Notes under the pieces: model-generated
The model's input: only the letters and a program-made list of their open reading frames with translations
Databases searched by the model: none
What the model was told of the DNA's origin: nothing
In this document: one piece after another, positions 8,964-18,507 of the stretch
Layout: the number at the start of each line of letters is the position of its first letter
How positions within the stretch are numbered: position 1 is the stretch's first letter
Position numbers and translations under genes: made by a program
Origin: Alcaligenes endophyticus
GTDB taxonomy: Bacteria; Pseudomonadota; Gammaproteobacteria; Burkholderiales; Burkholderiaceae_B
Length of the DNA: 64,000 nucleotides
Assembly (NCBI RefSeq): GCF_026344035.1
Contig: NZ_JAPKND010000001.1
Coordinates: 868,001 to 932,000, forward strand
Direction: 5' to 3'

Positions 8964-9590
8964 ATGACGCTCAAAAGCCTGCTTACCTCTATTTTTAGTA
9001 TTGCCGCGTTAAGTGCTGCCACATTGCTGCCCGCCACGTCGGCACAAGCCCAAGACGGCTATACCACTTTATCGCAAGTGCTGCCCTCCGATACCAGCGG
9101 TAAAACAGAGGTGCTGGAATTCTTTTCTTATGGCTGCTCACACTGCGCCGTACTTGAGCCTAAGGTAGCCGCTTGGGCCAAAACCCTTCCTGATGATGTC
9201 GTCCTACATCCAGTACCTGTAGGTTTTAATGCAGGCATGACCGATATGCAAAAACTGTATTACACCTTGGTTGCCTTAGATCGCACCGACCTACACCCAG
9301 AAGTCTTTAAAGCTATACACCAAGAAAAAAAACCCTTATTCGACCTAAAAAACATGAGTGCTTGGGCCGAAAAGCAAGGGCTGGATAAAACCCGTTTTGA
9401 ACAAACGTTCAATTCGTTTGGGGTTGCCACTCGCGTCAATAAAGCCAATCAGCTCACCCAAGCTTATATGATTCAAGGCACCCCTAGCTTGGCAATAGGC
9501 GGACAATATGTAACCTCGCCCTCGATGGCCAAAGGCTATGACCAAACCATCACCCAAGCTCAAGCATTACTCAAAAAGCTAGGTAAGTAA
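8964..9590 (+). CDS. dsbA: Thiol:disulfide interchange protein DsbA
   Basis: This encodes 208 residues with a signal peptide (cleavage near AQAQDG). It is the periplasmic oxidant that inserts disulfides into exported proteins. The thioredoxin fold has its active site in FFSYGCSHC (Cys58 and Cys61) and a cis-proline loop GTPS (Thr173–Pro174) near the end. The dipeptide between the cysteines is Ser-His, whereas the usual DsbA motif is CPHC; this could shift redox potential. It is the last gene of the argS–SPOR–dsbA group, closed by a strong terminator. The Cys-rich protein at 1209 is a plausible substrate. Confidence 0.93.
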   Translation: MTLKSLLTSIFSIAALSAATLLPATSAQAQDGYTTLSQVLPSDTSGKTEVLEFFSYGCSHCAVLEPKVAAWAKTLPDDVVLHPVPVGFNAGMTDMQKLYYTLVALDRTDLHPEVFKAIHQEKKPLFDLKNMSAWAEKQGLDKTRFEQTFNSFGVATRVNKANQLTQAYMIQGTPSLAIGGQYVTSPSMAKGYDQTITQAQALLKKLGK

Positions 9591-9603
9591 TATTGGTGGC
9601 ACG

Positions 9604-9642
9604 CTGTTTCCTTAGGATCACATGCCTAGGAAACAGCCTTTT
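9604..9642. terminator. Bidirectional terminator between dsbA and metC
   Basis: An inverted repeat (CTGTTTCCTTAGG / CCTAGGAAACAG, one bulged T) with an 8-base loop is followed by CCTTTT. It overlaps the stop codon of the convergent metC gene, so it can serve both genes. Confidence 0.85.
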
Positions 9643-10843
9643 AGGACGCCACGGCAATATTTAAGGCTTGCTCCAAATCAGCGATCAAGTCTGCCGCTGA
9701 CTCTACCCCTATATGCAAACGTAACAAGCTATTTTGCTGATCTGCCCAGTAGCTATGCCCAGCCAATACGCTAGGGTCTACATACTGCACCAAGCTTTCG
9801 AATCCACCCCACGAGTAACCAATACCAAATAACTGTAAGGCATCTACCATGGCACGCGCTTGCTGAGGTGTGACACCTAGCTGCACCGACAACATACCGT
9901 TGGAGCCCGTACAGTCTCGCTGCCATAAAGCGTGCCCAGTGTCCTGTGGCCAAGCAGGATGGTACAAACGCACTACCTCAGGACGTTGTGTTAAAAACTC
10001 GCATATCTGCAACGCATTGGCGGCACTTTCACGCATCCGTAATGGCAGGGTACGAACCCCTCGCATCGCCAACCATACGTCGTCAGCGCTGACCGAGTGG
10101 CCTAGGGCATAATGATTATCAAACAATACCCGATCTATCTGAGGATCGGCTGACATCACAGCCCCCAGCATCAGGTCGGAGTGCCCCCCCACATACTTGG
10201 TGCCCGCCACAATGGATACTTGTGCCCCCAACTCCAACGGACGATAAATATACCCTGACCCCCATGTATTATCCGTCACCAATAGTAGTTGATGCTCGCG
10301 GGCGAACTCCGCCAGCAAGGGCAGATCGAGCATTTCCATCAATAGCGAGCCGGGAGACTCCACATACAGCATGCGCGTGGACGGGCGTAGATGCTGCCGC
10401 AGCGCATCAGGGCTAGCTTGACTATACGTACACGTGATGCCCATGCGCTGTAGTACTGTTTTCTCTAAGTAACGCACTGGCCCATAGACGGAGTCTGCGA
10501 CCAACACATGGTCGCCCTTACTAAGCAACGCTAGCATGGCATGTGAAATCGCCGCCATGCCTGAGGAGGATAATAAGGCTTGGCTGGCGCCCTCCAACGT
10601 ACAAAACACCTGTTCCAGCGCAGCATGCGTTTGCATGCCACTACGTCCATAGGTGGTAGAACGTAAGCGTAAGTCTGCCTTAGCGGCCTGGGCTTTATCT
10701 AAGGCCGCCAAGTTTTTAAAGCGTACCGTACTAGTACGCACAGAGGGCAGGGCGACGGGCGCAGATCCGGTAATAGGATCAAAGTCAGCCAAGCCTGCGT
10801 GCTGCAGAAAGGTATCTAACTTTTTTGTATCAGGAGAGCTCAT
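9641..10843 (-). CDS. metC: Cystathionine beta-lyase (trans-sulfuration PLP enzyme)
   Basis: This encodes about 400 residues from the ATG at 10843; an upstream in-frame ATG would add 18 unlikely residues. It belongs to the Cys/Met metabolism PLP family. The PLP lysine is Lys216 in AGTKYVGGHSDLMLG, with upstream VTDNTW and the phosphate-binding SSGMAAISHAML loop. The sequence style (IGYSWGGFESL near the C-terminus) fits MetC, which cleaves cystathionine to homocysteine, pyruvate and ammonia. A cysteine desulfhydrase role cannot be excluded. It lies downstream of the metallo-hydrolase gene on the same strand, 68 bases away. Confidence 0.9.
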   Translation of the reverse strand: MSSPDTKKLDTFLQHAGLADFDPITGSAPVALPSVRTSTVRFKNLAALDKAQAAKADLRLRSTTYGRSGMQTHAALEQVFCTLEGASQALLSSSGMAAISHAMLALLSKGDHVLVADSVYGPVRYLEKTVLQRMGITCTYSQASPDALRQHLRPSTRMLYVESPGSLLMEMLDLPLLAEFAREHQLLLVTDNTWGSGYIYRPLELGAQVSIVAGTKYVGGHSDLMLGAVMSADPQIDRVLFDNHYALGHSVSADDVWLAMRGVRTLPLRMRESAANALQICEFLTQRPEVVRLYHPAWPQDTGHALWQRDCTGSNGMLSVQLGVTPQQARAMVDALQLFGIGYSWGGFESLVQYVDPSVLAGHSYWADQQNSLLRLHIGVESAADLIADLEQALNIAVAS

Positions 10844-10911
10844 AGTATGCGGTCCATGCCCACGTATCAGAAAAACATATACGCTAACACAAGCCAAGCG
10901 TAAAACGTCGC

Positions 10912-11979
10912 TTAGGCCTGCACGAAGCGGTAAACACCATCCTCACCCAATAAGCGTTTTAGCTTACCGTCAAAATACAAAGCATGTAAGTGCGCTAACG
11001 CCTCGCCCATCGCAAAGGTAAGTTGGTGGGTATCTAGTTGGCGCCGGAACAGTACCGGCAAGATGTCTGCCGCTGTTTGCGGCTGGTGACAGGCGGCGAG
11101 CACCTCCTCCAATCGCTCTGCATGATGCTCCCATTGCTGACGTACCCGCTCATGCATACCTTTAAAGGGTTTGCCATGCGAAGGCAACACTAAGGTGTCG
11201 GTTTCCAAAGGGTCATACTCACGCAAGGAGTTCAAATACAGAGGCAAAGGATTAGCCTCAGGCTCATGCTCAAACACACTAATATTGGTAGAAATGCGTG
11301 GCAGCAACATGTCGCCAGAAATCAGCACTCGCAAACTTTCAGAATATAAAGATAAGTGTTCAGGGGCATGGCCATAACCCACAATAATCTGCCAATCACG
11401 GCCACCTATATCAATACGATCGCCGTGCATCAAACGTCGAAATCGCGTTGGTACACTAGGCACTAAAGTAGGGAAATAATTACCCCGAGCGCGAATTTGC
11501 TGTCTGGCCGTTTCATCTTGTAAGCCATGTCGAACAAAGTGTGCTTCAGCCGCCAAACCATTGGCCCCCTGGCCGGACTCATCCGTACTAGGTTCCGACC
11601 ATAAGCGCGCCAACACATAGTCGGTCATGCTCATCCATAAAGGTGCCTGCCAACGTTTGCATATCCAATCGGCCAAGCCCACATGATCAGGGTGCATATG
11701 CGTCACTAACACACGCAGCACTGGTAAGCCCTCCAGTTCACGCTCAAAAATCTGATTCCAAAGCTCTTTTACTTCGGGTCGTGCTACGCCCGTGTCTACC
11801 ACCGTCCACCCTTGGCGACCATCGATCTCGTCTCGTAGTAACCACAAATTGATATGGTCTAAGGCAAAGGGCAGGGGCATGCGCAACCAACGCACACCAT
11901 CAGCCACAGCTATGGTTTTACCTGCCTCAGGTAGGCTGTCTTGCCAGGGATACTCCAACTTCAACTCGTTCGCATTCAT
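10912..11979 (-). CDS. Metallo-beta-lactamase-fold hydrolase
   Basis: This encodes 355 residues from the ATG at 11979, which has GGAG 6 bases upstream. The metal site is THMHPDHVG, with later metal ligands in GYGHAPEHLSLYS, ISGDMLLPRIS and PSHGKPF. The N-terminal strand pattern INLWLLRD...WTVVDTGV is typical of glyoxalase II-like hydrolases. A C-terminal helical region (LEEVLAACHQPQTAADILP...) resembles the winged-helix end of LACTB2-like proteins. Substrate is unknown; a thioester or lactone is plausible. It is transcribed away from liuR, and a LiuR-type palindrome abuts its likely -10 box, suggesting membership of the leucine-degradation regulon. Confidence 0.85.
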   Translation of the reverse strand: MNANELKLEYPWQDSLPEAGKTIAVADGVRWLRMPLPFALDHINLWLLRDEIDGRQGWTVVDTGVARPEVKELWNQIFERELEGLPVLRVLVTHMHPDHVGLADWICKRWQAPLWMSMTDYVLARLWSEPSTDESGQGANGLAAEAHFVRHGLQDETARQQIRARGNYFPTLVPSVPTRFRRLMHGDRIDIGGRDWQIIVGYGHAPEHLSLYSESLRVLISGDMLLPRISTNISVFEHEPEANPLPLYLNSLREYDPLETDTLVLPSHGKPFKGMHERVRQQWEHHAERLEEVLAACHQPQTAADILPVLFRRQLDTHQLTFAMGEALAHLHALYFDGKLKRLLGEDGVYRFVQA

Positions 11980-12034
11980 AGTGTCTCCATGCTGCCTGCG
12001 CCAAGCAGGCTTTGGTTTAATCTTAGCCTGTGGC

Positions 12035-12058
12035 ATGATAGTTTACGTTAACGTTAAC
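12035..12058. promoter_or_regulatory. Putative LiuR operator and divergent promoter
   Basis: Bases 12041–12058 read GTTTACGTTAACGTTAAC, a palindrome with one mismatched pair and nearly identical to the site upstream of ivd. On the minus strand TATCAT (12040–12035) abuts it as a candidate -10 for the metallo-hydrolase gene. MerR-type regulators bind in promoter spacers of this kind. Confidence 0.7.
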
Positions 12059-12069
12059 TGTCACCTATC

Positions 12070-12462
12070 ATGAGTACCACCACCTGGACCATTTCAGATT
12101 TAGCCCAAGAGTTTGCCATCACACCGCGAACCCTGCGTTTTTACGAGGACCACGGCATCGTTAGCCCTCAGCGGCAGGGCAAACAGCGCATTTATCATCC
12201 TCGCGATAGAACGCGTCTGAAGCTCGCTCTACGGGGAAAACGACTAGGGTTAACCTTATCGGAAATCCTAAGCCTGATTAATTTATATGAGTCTCCAGGC
12301 GATACCATTCCACAATTAGAGCGTTACTTAGAGGTGTTACAGCAACACAAAACCATGCTTGAACACCAACTCCACGATCTGAACCAAACCTTAAGTGATA
12401 TAGAACAACAATTTGTCCATTGCTCTACCTTACTGTCCGGTAAGCGGGCAAAATTAGGGTAA
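12070..12462 (+). CDS. liuR: MerR-family regulator of leucine/isovalerate degradation, LiuR-like
   Basis: This encodes 130 residues. The N-terminal MerR winged helix is clear (WTISDLAQEFAITPRTLRFYEDHGIV...QRIYHPRDRTRLKLALRGKRLGLTLSEI), followed by a dimerisation coiled coil (~82–118) and a short tail. It lacks the metal-binding cysteines of heavy-metal MerR proteins, with a single Cys near the end. It is encoded next to ivd, and palindromes flank the gene on both sides, matching the known LiuR arrangement in proteobacteria, where it controls branched-chain acyl-CoA catabolism. The inducer would be an acyl-CoA intermediate by analogy. Confidence 0.88.
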   Translation: MSTTTWTISDLAQEFAITPRTLRFYEDHGIVSPQRQGKQRIYHPRDRTRLKLALRGKRLGLTLSEILSLINLYESPGDTIPQLERYLEVLQQHKTMLEHQLHDLNQTLSDIEQQFVHCSTLLSGKRAKLG

Positions 12463-12470
12463 ATATTAGT

Positions 12471-12495
12471 GTTTACGTTAACGTAAACGTAATAT
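12471..12495 (+). promoter_or_regulatory. Putative LiuR operator in the ivd promoter
   Basis: Bases 12471–12488 form a perfect 18-bp palindrome, GTTTACGTTAACGTAAAC. TAATAT at 12490–12495 is a candidate -10 box. The palindrome fills the spacer upstream of it, where MerR-type proteins activate from. Confidence 0.75.
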
Positions 12496-12541
12496 CCTTA
12501 CTACTTTACTATTGCTGCTCCATCACCTTGCGGAGGATGCC

Positions 12542-13720
12542 ATGAGCCTACCCGGCCTAAATTTTGAATTAGGTTCTGACCTAGACATGCTACGCGCTAG
12601 CGTACACGATTTTGCCCAATCCGAAGTTGCGCCCTTAGCGGCACAAATGGACAAAGATGACCAATTCCCCATGCATTTATGGAAAAAAATGGGGGATCTC
12701 GGCTTATTAGGCATCACCGTTAGCGAGGAATACGGCGGCAGTAATATGGGTTATCTAGCACACATGCTGGCCATGGAAGAGCTATCGCGCGCGAGCGCCT
12801 CTTTGGCTCTTTCTTACGGTGCGCATTCCAATTTATGCGTGAACCAGATACACCGCAATGGCAGCGAGGCACAAAAACAGAAGTATTTGCCCGGCCTGAT
12901 TAGCGGGGAGCAAGTAGGCGCTTTAGCCATGAGCGAAACCGGAGCGGGCTCCGATGTGGTAAGCATGAGCCTACGTGCTGAGCGCAAAGGTGATCATTTT
13001 GTCCTTAACGGGCACAAAATGTGGATTACGAATGGCCCGGATGCGGACACCTTAGTGGTTTACGCCAAAACTGACCCCCAAGCACACGCACGTGGAATTA
13101 CGGCGTTTATCATCGAAAAAGACTTTCCTGGCTTCTCGGTTGCGCAGAAGCTGGACAAGCTGGGAATGCGTGGCAGTCACACAGGGGAATTGGTTTTCCA
13201 AGACTGTCTCGTACCTGTAGAAAACATTTTGGGTGCCGAGAACGGAGGCGTCAAAGTGCTGATGAGTGGCCTAGATTATGAACGAGCCGTTTTAGCTGGC
13301 GGGCCGCTAGGCATTATGCAAGCCGTCATGGATATCGTCGTGCCCTACATCCACGATCGCAAACAGTTTGGGCAAGCCATTGGTGAGTTTCAGCTCATTC
13401 AGGGCAAAATGGCTGACCTGTACACCACATTACAAGCTAGCCGTGCTCTGTGCTACACCGTCGGTAAAAACCTCGATCAGCTAGGCAGTGCTCATGCCCG
13501 CTCGGTACGCAAAGACTGTGCCGCCGCTATTTTGTACAGTGCTGAAAAAGCAACGTGGATGGCAGGCGAAGGTATACAAATTTTAGGTGGTAATGGGTAT
13601 ATCAATGAATTTGCCACGGGCCGTCTGTGGCGCGATGCCAAACTTTATGAAATTGGAGCCGGCACCAGTGAAATCCGCCGTATGCTGATAGGCCGTGAGC
13701 TATTTAACGAAACAGCCTAA
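12542..13720 (+). CDS. ivd: Isovaleryl-CoA dehydrogenase
   Basis: This encodes 392 residues from the ATG at 12542, which follows a GGAGG site; a start 30 bases earlier is less likely. It is an FAD-dependent acyl-CoA dehydrogenase. [13 protein letters not shown] and [19 protein letters not shown] are the flavin and substrate-binding signatures. The catalytic base appears to be Glu247 in [15 protein letters not shown], the position used by isovaleryl-CoA dehydrogenase, unlike the C-terminal Glu of most acyl-CoA dehydrogenases. It converts isovaleryl-CoA to 3-methylcrotonyl-CoA in leucine degradation. It is the first gene of the liu operon. Confidence 0.94.
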   Translation: MSLPGLNFELGSDLDMLRASVHDFAQSEVAPLAAQMDKDDQFPMHLWKKMGDLGLLGITVSEEYGGSNMGYLAHMLAMEELSRASASLALSYGAHSNLCVNQIHRNGSEAQKQKYLPGLISGEQVGALAMSETGAGSDVVSMSLRAERKGDHFVLNGHKMWITNGPDADTLVVYAKTDPQAHARGITAFIIEKDFPGFSVAQKLDKLGMRGSHTGELVFQDCLVPVENILGAENGGVKVLMSGLDYERAVLAGGPLGIMQAVMDIVVPYIHDRKQFGQAIGEFQLIQGKMADLYTTLQASRALCYTVGKNLDQLGSAHARSVRKDCAAAILYSAEKATWMAGEGIQILGGNGYINEFATGRLWRDAKLYEIGAGTSEIRRMLIGRELFNETA

Positions 13721-13743
13721 CTCCTTTCTGTGTAAGGCGCGCC

Positions 13744-15615
13744 ATGAGCTACTTTAGCGACACTCAGCGAATTATTCCAGCCTCCAAAAACAGCATGGCG
13801 CCAGATGCCGTAGCGCACGCCATGCTGGACGGTTTTAATCGACATTACGCTTTGTTTCGCTATAGTGCCCAACGCGCTAAGGCATTATACGAATCAGGTA
13901 ACTGGCACGCGATCCAACAACTGTCGCGCGAACGTATCGAATATTACGATATTCGGGTACGGGAGTGCGCCACCCTTATTTCCAAACAGTTACGCGACGT
14001 AGTCCAAGCACCGGACGATGCCCCTACCTGCAATCTTAGTCAAGCTCAAATCAGTTTTTGGCTAGCAGTTAAAGCCTGCTTTGTCAGCTTACTCCCTGGC
14101 CATATGCAGCCAGAGTGTGCCGAAACTTTTTTTAACTCCGTCTCCTGCCGGGTGCTGCATAGAAACTATTTTCGCAATGATTTTATTTTTGTGCGTCCCG
14201 CTATCGCGACCGAATACCTAGAAGGAGCCCTCCCGGCCTATCGGGTGTATTACCCCGCTAGCGACGGTATCCAGAAAAGCTTAACTCGACTCCTAGCCGA
14301 TTTCGGCCTCGCCGCCCCCTTTGACAACCTGCCCCGGGATGTCCATAAGATTAGCCGTCGAGCCATTCGGCTACTTAATCGCCATGTCTCCCGCGAAACC
14401 AGCCAACGTATCAGTAGTGACTGCCAAATACATGTGCTGAGCTCTTTGTTCTTTCGCAACAAAGGCGCTTATGCAGTAGGGCGGCTCGTCAATCAAGGGG
14501 TCATATACCCCTTTGCACTGGCTTTATTACACACGCCCTCTGGACATATTTATATTGATGCGGTGCTAGAAAGCAGTGATGATTTAAGTACTTTATTCAG
14601 TTTTACGCGGGCGTATTTTTTGGTGGATATGGAGTCCCCTTCCGCCTATGTGGACTTTTTAAGCAGTTTATTACCCCGCAAACCTAAGGCCGAACTCTAC
14701 ACCGCCATTGGACTGCAAAAGCAAGGCAAAACTCTGTTCTACCGAGACTTCCTGCATCACCTCTCCCATTCTCATGACAAGTTTGATTTGGCGCCTGGAA
14801 TCGAGGGTCTGGTGATGACCGTGTTTACCTTGCCCTCGTACCCTTATGTATTCAAGCTGATACGTGATCGCATCCGTAAAGCCGATATGGATCACCAAAC
14901 CGTGCGGAGCAAATATCGTTTGGTCAAAAAGCATGACCGGGTAGGGCGCATGGCCGACACGCTAGAGTACTCCCAGGTCGCTTTACCTAAGGCTCGGTTT
15001 TCACCTTCTTTGCTCGCACATTTACGCGCTGAAGTCCCTAGTTTGTTGGAAGAAAATGAGGACAGTTTGATTTTGCGCCATGTTTATATTGAACGCCGCA
15101 TGACGCCGTTGAATATTTACCTGAGCAAAGCCAGTGACCATGCTTTGAGTGCCGCTATTAAACAATACGGTGATGCCATTCGGGAGCTGGCGGGTGCGAA
15201 TATCTTCCCTGGCGATATGTTGTATAAAAACTTTGGCGTCACACGTCTGCGGCGTATTGTTTTTTACGACTATGACGAAATTCAACGGATGACTGAGATG
15301 CATTTTCGGCGTATTCCTCCTGCCCCTAACGAGGAAGCTGAAATGGCCAGCGAGCCTTGGTATCCTGTTGCCAAAAACGATGTATTCCCCGAAGAGTTTG
15401 GCTATTTCCTGCTTGGCGATCTACGCATTAGGAAGGCTTTTATGCACTACCATGCAGACTTATTAGACCCCCAGTGGTGGGCAGCTTGCCGCCACCGTGT
15501 AAGCCAAGGTCGAATTGAAAACATTTTCCCGTACGATATGACTAGACGCCTGTATAGCGACAATAATACAGAGTCTACTCACCTTCATTCTTTACCAGGA
15601 GTATCGCATGTCTGA
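13744..15615 (+). CDS. aceK: Isocitrate dehydrogenase kinase/phosphatase
   Basis: This encodes 623 residues, slightly above the ~580 of enterobacterial AceK. The ATP-binding kinase lobe is marked by LAPGIEGLVMTVFTLPSYPYVFKLIRD, and the C-terminal lobe has NIFPGDMLYKNFGVTRLRRIVFYDYDEI with the catalytic-loop and metal residues. AceK phosphorylates or dephosphorylates isocitrate dehydrogenase and so sets the branch between the TCA cycle and the glyoxylate shunt. It starts 23 bases after ivd and overlaps the thiolase gene by 8 bases, so it must be cotranscribed with leucine degradation, which yields acetyl-CoA. Malate synthase is encoded at 42525; no isocitrate lyase is present in the window. 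Confidence 0.95.
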   Translation: MSYFSDTQRIIPASKNSMAPDAVAHAMLDGFNRHYALFRYSAQRAKALYESGNWHAIQQLSRERIEYYDIRVRECATLISKQLRDVVQAPDDAPTCNLSQAQISFWLAVKACFVSLLPGHMQPECAETFFNSVSCRVLHRNYFRNDFIFVRPAIATEYLEGALPAYRVYYPASDGIQKSLTRLLADFGLAAPFDNLPRDVHKISRRAIRLLNRHVSRETSQRISSDCQIHVLSSLFFRNKGAYAVGRLVNQGVIYPFALALLHTPSGHIYIDAVLESSDDLSTLFSFTRAYFLVDMESPSAYVDFLSSLLPRKPKAELYTAIGLQKQGKTLFYRDFLHHLSHSHDKFDLAPGIEGLVMTVFTLPSYPYVFKLIRDRIRKADMDHQTVRSKYRLVKKHDRVGRMADTLEYSQVALPKARFSPSLLAHLRAEVPSLLEENEDSLILRHVYIERRMTPLNIYLSKASDHALSAAIKQYGDAIRELAGANIFPGDMLYKNFGVTRLRRIVFYDYDEIQRMTEMHFRRIPPAPNEEAEMASEPWYPVAKNDVFPEEFGYFLLGDLRIRKAFMHYHADLLDPQWWAACRHRVSQGRIENIFPYDMTRRLYSDNNTESTHLHSLPGVSHV

Positions 15616-16789
15616 CCCCGTTGTCATTGTTTCATTAGCCCGCACCCCTATGGGTGGCATGCTGGGCAGCTTGTCAGATCTGGCCGCGCACGAGCTAGGA
15701 ACCATCGCCATACGCGCTGCTGTCGAGCGCTCAGGCATCCCCCCCGAGGCCGTTGATCAGGTCATTATGGGCAACGTGCTGCAGGCCGGTCAGGGGCAAG
15801 CTCCTGCGCGCCAAGCGGCACTTGGTGCGGGCCTACCTCAGGGCGTTTCATGCACCACTATCCATAAGGTATGTGGATCAGGCCTTAAAGCAGCGATGTT
15901 CGCCCACGACTTAATTAAAGCCGGCACGGCCGAGGTTGTCGTAGCAGGTGGCCAAGAAAGCATGAGTAATGCCCCTTACCTGCTCCTCAAAGGGCGCCAA
16001 GGGTACCGTTATGGTCACAACACCGTCTACGATCACATGGCTCTGGACGGCCTAGAGGATGCCTACCAACGCGGTACCGCGATGGGTGTTTTCGCCGAAG
16101 AGTGTGTGAGCAAATATGCGTTCACGCGCCAAGAGCAAGACGACTTTGCCCTAGAGTCACTACGACGCGCGCGTCAGGCCAGTGAAGATGGTAGCTTTGA
16201 CTACGAAATCACCCCCGTTGTGATTGCTGGGCGTAAAGGTGACATCACTATCGACAAAGACGAAGCGCCTAGCAAAGCTATGCCCGAGAAAATACCTACT
16301 CTGCGGCCCGCTTTCAAAAAAGACGGTACCATCACCGCCGCTAACGCTTCCTCCATTTCCGACGGTGCCGCCGCCTTGGTTATCACGAGCGAATCCAAAG
16401 CCAAAGAGCTAGGCGTAACGCCCCTAGCACGCATCGTGGCCCACACAGAGCACGCCCAAGAGCCTGCGTGGTTTACTACAGCACCTATAGGCGCAATAGA
16501 AAAACTATTGAAGAAAACCGGTTGGAGTGCCGACGACGTTGATCTATATGAAATTAACGAGGCCTTCGCCGTCGTCACGATGGCTGCCATGAAAGACCTG
16601 AACATTCCTCACGATAAGGTCAATATACATGGTGGCGCTACCGCCTTGGGCCATCCAATCGGCGCCTCAGGCGCTCGTTTGCTCACTACCTTAGTAGCAG
16701 CGTTACGCAAAACCGGCGGTAAGCGCGGTATTGCTACATTGTGCATTGGTGGCGGAGAAGCGGTTGCTCTGGCAGTAGAAATCGTCTAA
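15608..16789 (+). CDS. atoB: Acetyl-CoA C-acetyltransferase (thiolase)
   Basis: This encodes 393 residues and overlaps the end of aceK by 8 bases; the start follows an AGGAG site. It is a complete type II thiolase: nucleophilic Cys89 in [13 protein letters not shown], His in NEAFAV and [14 protein letters not shown], and the second Cys in CIGGGEA. It should cleave acetoacetyl-CoA to two acetyl-CoA, the end of leucine catabolism after HMG-CoA lyase and acetoacetate activation, or work in the synthetic direction. Exact chain-length preference cannot be read from the sequence. Confidence 0.92.
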   Translation: MSDPVVIVSLARTPMGGMLGSLSDLAAHELGTIAIRAAVERSGIPPEAVDQVIMGNVLQAGQGQAPARQAALGAGLPQGVSCTTIHKVCGSGLKAAMFAHDLIKAGTAEVVVAGGQESMSNAPYLLLKGRQGYRYGHNTVYDHMALDGLEDAYQRGTAMGVFAEECVSKYAFTRQEQDDFALESLRRARQASEDGSFDYEITPVVIAGRKGDITIDKDEAPSKAMPEKIPTLRPAFKKDGTITAANASSISDGAAALVITSESKAKELGVTPLARIVAHTEHAQEPAWFTTAPIGAIEKLLKKTGWSADDVDLYEINEAFAVVTMAAMKDLNIPHDKVNIHGGATALGHPIGASGARLLTTLVAALRKTGGKRGIATLCIGGGEAVALAVEIV

Positions 16790-16797
16790 GCCCTTTT

Positions 16798-16822
16798 GTG
16801 CCAGTTGCTAAGCAACTGGCAC
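16798..16822 (+). terminator. Intra-operon hairpin between the thiolase gene and liuB
   Basis: A perfect 11-bp stem (GTGCCAGTTGC / GCAACTGGCAC) with a TAA loop is followed by a T-rich stretch (TTCTTCTGTCT). It could be a partial terminator or an mRNA processing/stabilising element inside the liu operon. Confidence 0.65.
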
Positions 16823-16884
16823 TTCTTCTGTCTCACCAAGGAGGTAGTTGGGACAGTCCTTCACTCTTATCCTGTCGGTCTGCT

Positions 16885-18492
16885 ATGTCTATTATTGAAT
16901 CCAGGATCAATCCCCGTTCCCAAGCGTTTGCGGACAATGCAAGCGTCATGCAAGGCCTAATCCAAGACTTGCGAGAAAAACTATTAAAAGTCGCCCAGGG
17001 TGGGTCAGAGTCTGCACGTCAGCGCCATGTAGGGCGAGGCAAACTCTTACCACGTGACCGTGTCGAGTTACTACTCGACCCAGGCACCCCTTTCCTAGAA
17101 CTCTCACCTTTAGCGGCCTACGACGTCTATAACAATGAGGCGCCCAGCGCAGGGTTGATTACAGGAATAGGCCGCGTCAATGGCATAGAATGCATGATCG
17201 TCTGCAACGATGCCACCGTCAAAGGCGGAACGTATTACCCCTTAACCGTCAAAAAGCATTTGCGCGCACAGGAAATTGCAGAGCAAAATAACTTGCCTTG
17301 TATTTACCTAGTCGACTCAGGCGGTGCGAACCTACCCAACCAAGACGAGGTGTTTCCTGACCGCGATCACTTTGGTCGAATTTTCTTTAACCAGGCGCAA
17401 ATGTCGGCCCAAGGTATCTCGCAAATAGCTGTAGTCATGGGTTCGTGTACGGCAGGTGGGGCCTACGTTCCTGCCATGAGCGACGAATCCATTATTGTCC
17501 GCAACCAGGGCACGATATTTTTAGGTGGCCCACCTTTGGTCAAAGCGGCAACCGGCGAAGTCGTCAGTGCAGAAGACTTAGGGGGAGGCGACGTACATAC
17601 CCGCTTATCAGGCGTGGCAGACCATTTAGCTGAAAACGATATCCATGCCCTACAACTAGCGCGCGAAGCGGTGGGGCGACTCAAGCGTCAAAAAACCACT
17701 CCATGGCCAATTCGACCATTTGCCGAACCGTTGTATGACACACAAGAACTTAACGGCATTATTCCTGTCGACACCCGTAAGCCGTACGATATCCGCGAAG
17801 TCATCGCGCGCATTGTAGACGGCTCCGAGTTTGAAGAGTTTAAAGCTCGTTTTGGTACTACTTTGGTCACTGGCTTTGCCCATATACACGGCATGCCTGT
17901 GGGGATCATCGCCAACAACGGTATTTTATTTTCCGAGGCAGCACAAAAAGGCACACACTTTATTGAACTGTGTTGCCAACGAAAAATCCCCCTCGTTTTT
18001 CTACAGAACATTACCGGCTTTATGGTCGGGCGCAAATACGAAAATGAAGGGATTGCGCGCCACGGGGCCAAAATGGTTACCGCCGTCTCTACCGCGGCCG
18101 TCCCTAAATTCACCATCATTTTAGGGGGCTCGTTTGGTGCCGGTAATTATGGCATGTGTGGTCGCGCCTTTGCGCCCCGTATGCTATTTATGTGGCCCAA
18201 CGCCCGTATCTCCGTTATGGGAGGCGAGCAAGCCGCTAGTGTGCTGGCGACGGTACGCCGCGACAACATAGAAGCCCAGGGCGAAACATGGAGCACCGAG
18301 CAGGAAGAGGCCTTTAAGGCGCCTATTCGAGCCCAATACGAACATGAAGGTCACCCCTATTACGCCACTGCTAGGTTGTGGGACGACGGCATTATTCAGC
18401 CCGCTGATACTCGACGCGTACTGGCACTGGCGTTAGCCGCTGCCCTGAATGCACCCATCAAAGAAACTCGTTTCGGCGTGTTCCGCATGTAA
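16885..18492 (+). CDS. liuB: Methylcrotonyl-CoA carboxylase, carboxyltransferase (beta) subunit
   Basis: This encodes 535 residues. I placed the start at the ATG at 16885 ([10 protein letters not shown]), the usual start of MCC beta; the frame stays open upstream into the thiolase gene. Two crotonase-fold carboxyltransferase domains are visible: the N-domain ([19 protein letters not shown]...[19 protein letters not shown]) and the C-domain ([39 protein letters not shown]). It transfers carboxyl from carboxybiotin to 3-methylcrotonyl-CoA, giving 3-methylglutaconyl-CoA. It works with the alpha subunit encoded 15 bases downstream. The ribosome-binding site is weak. Confidence 0.95.
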   Translation: MSIIESRINPRSQAFADNASVMQGLIQDLREKLLKVAQGGSESARQRHVGRGKLLPRDRVELLLDPGTPFLELSPLAAYDVYNNEAPSAGLITGIGRVNGIECMIVCNDATVKGGTYYPLTVKKHLRAQEIAEQNNLPCIYLVDSGGANLPNQDEVFPDRDHFGRIFFNQAQMSAQGISQIAVVMGSCTAGGAYVPAMSDESIIVRNQGTIFLGGPPLVKAATGEVVSAEDLGGGDVHTRLSGVADHLAENDIHALQLAREAVGRLKRQKTTPWPIRPFAEPLYDTQELNGIIPVDTRKPYDIREVIARIVDGSEFEEFKARFGTTLVTGFAHIHGMPVGIIANNGILFSEAAQKGTHFIELCCQRKIPLVFLQNITGFMVGRKYENEGIARHGAKMVTAVSTAAVPKFTIILGGSFGAGNYGMCGRAFAPRMLFMWPNARISVMGGEQAASVLATVRRDNIEAQGETWSTEQEEAFKAPIRAQYEHEGHPYYATARLWDDGIIQPADTRRVLALALAAALNAPIKETRFGVFRM

Positions 18493-18507
18493 GGACAAGG
18501 AGAGAAG

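Noticed and set aside
16201-16605. 134-residue open frame on the minus strand inside the thiolase gene
   Set aside because: It mirrors the thiolase coding sequence with Ser/Ala-rich composition typical of shadow frames.
17688-18119. 143-residue open frame on the minus strand inside liuB
   Set aside because: It is the complement of conserved carboxyltransferase sequence and reads as a shadow frame.
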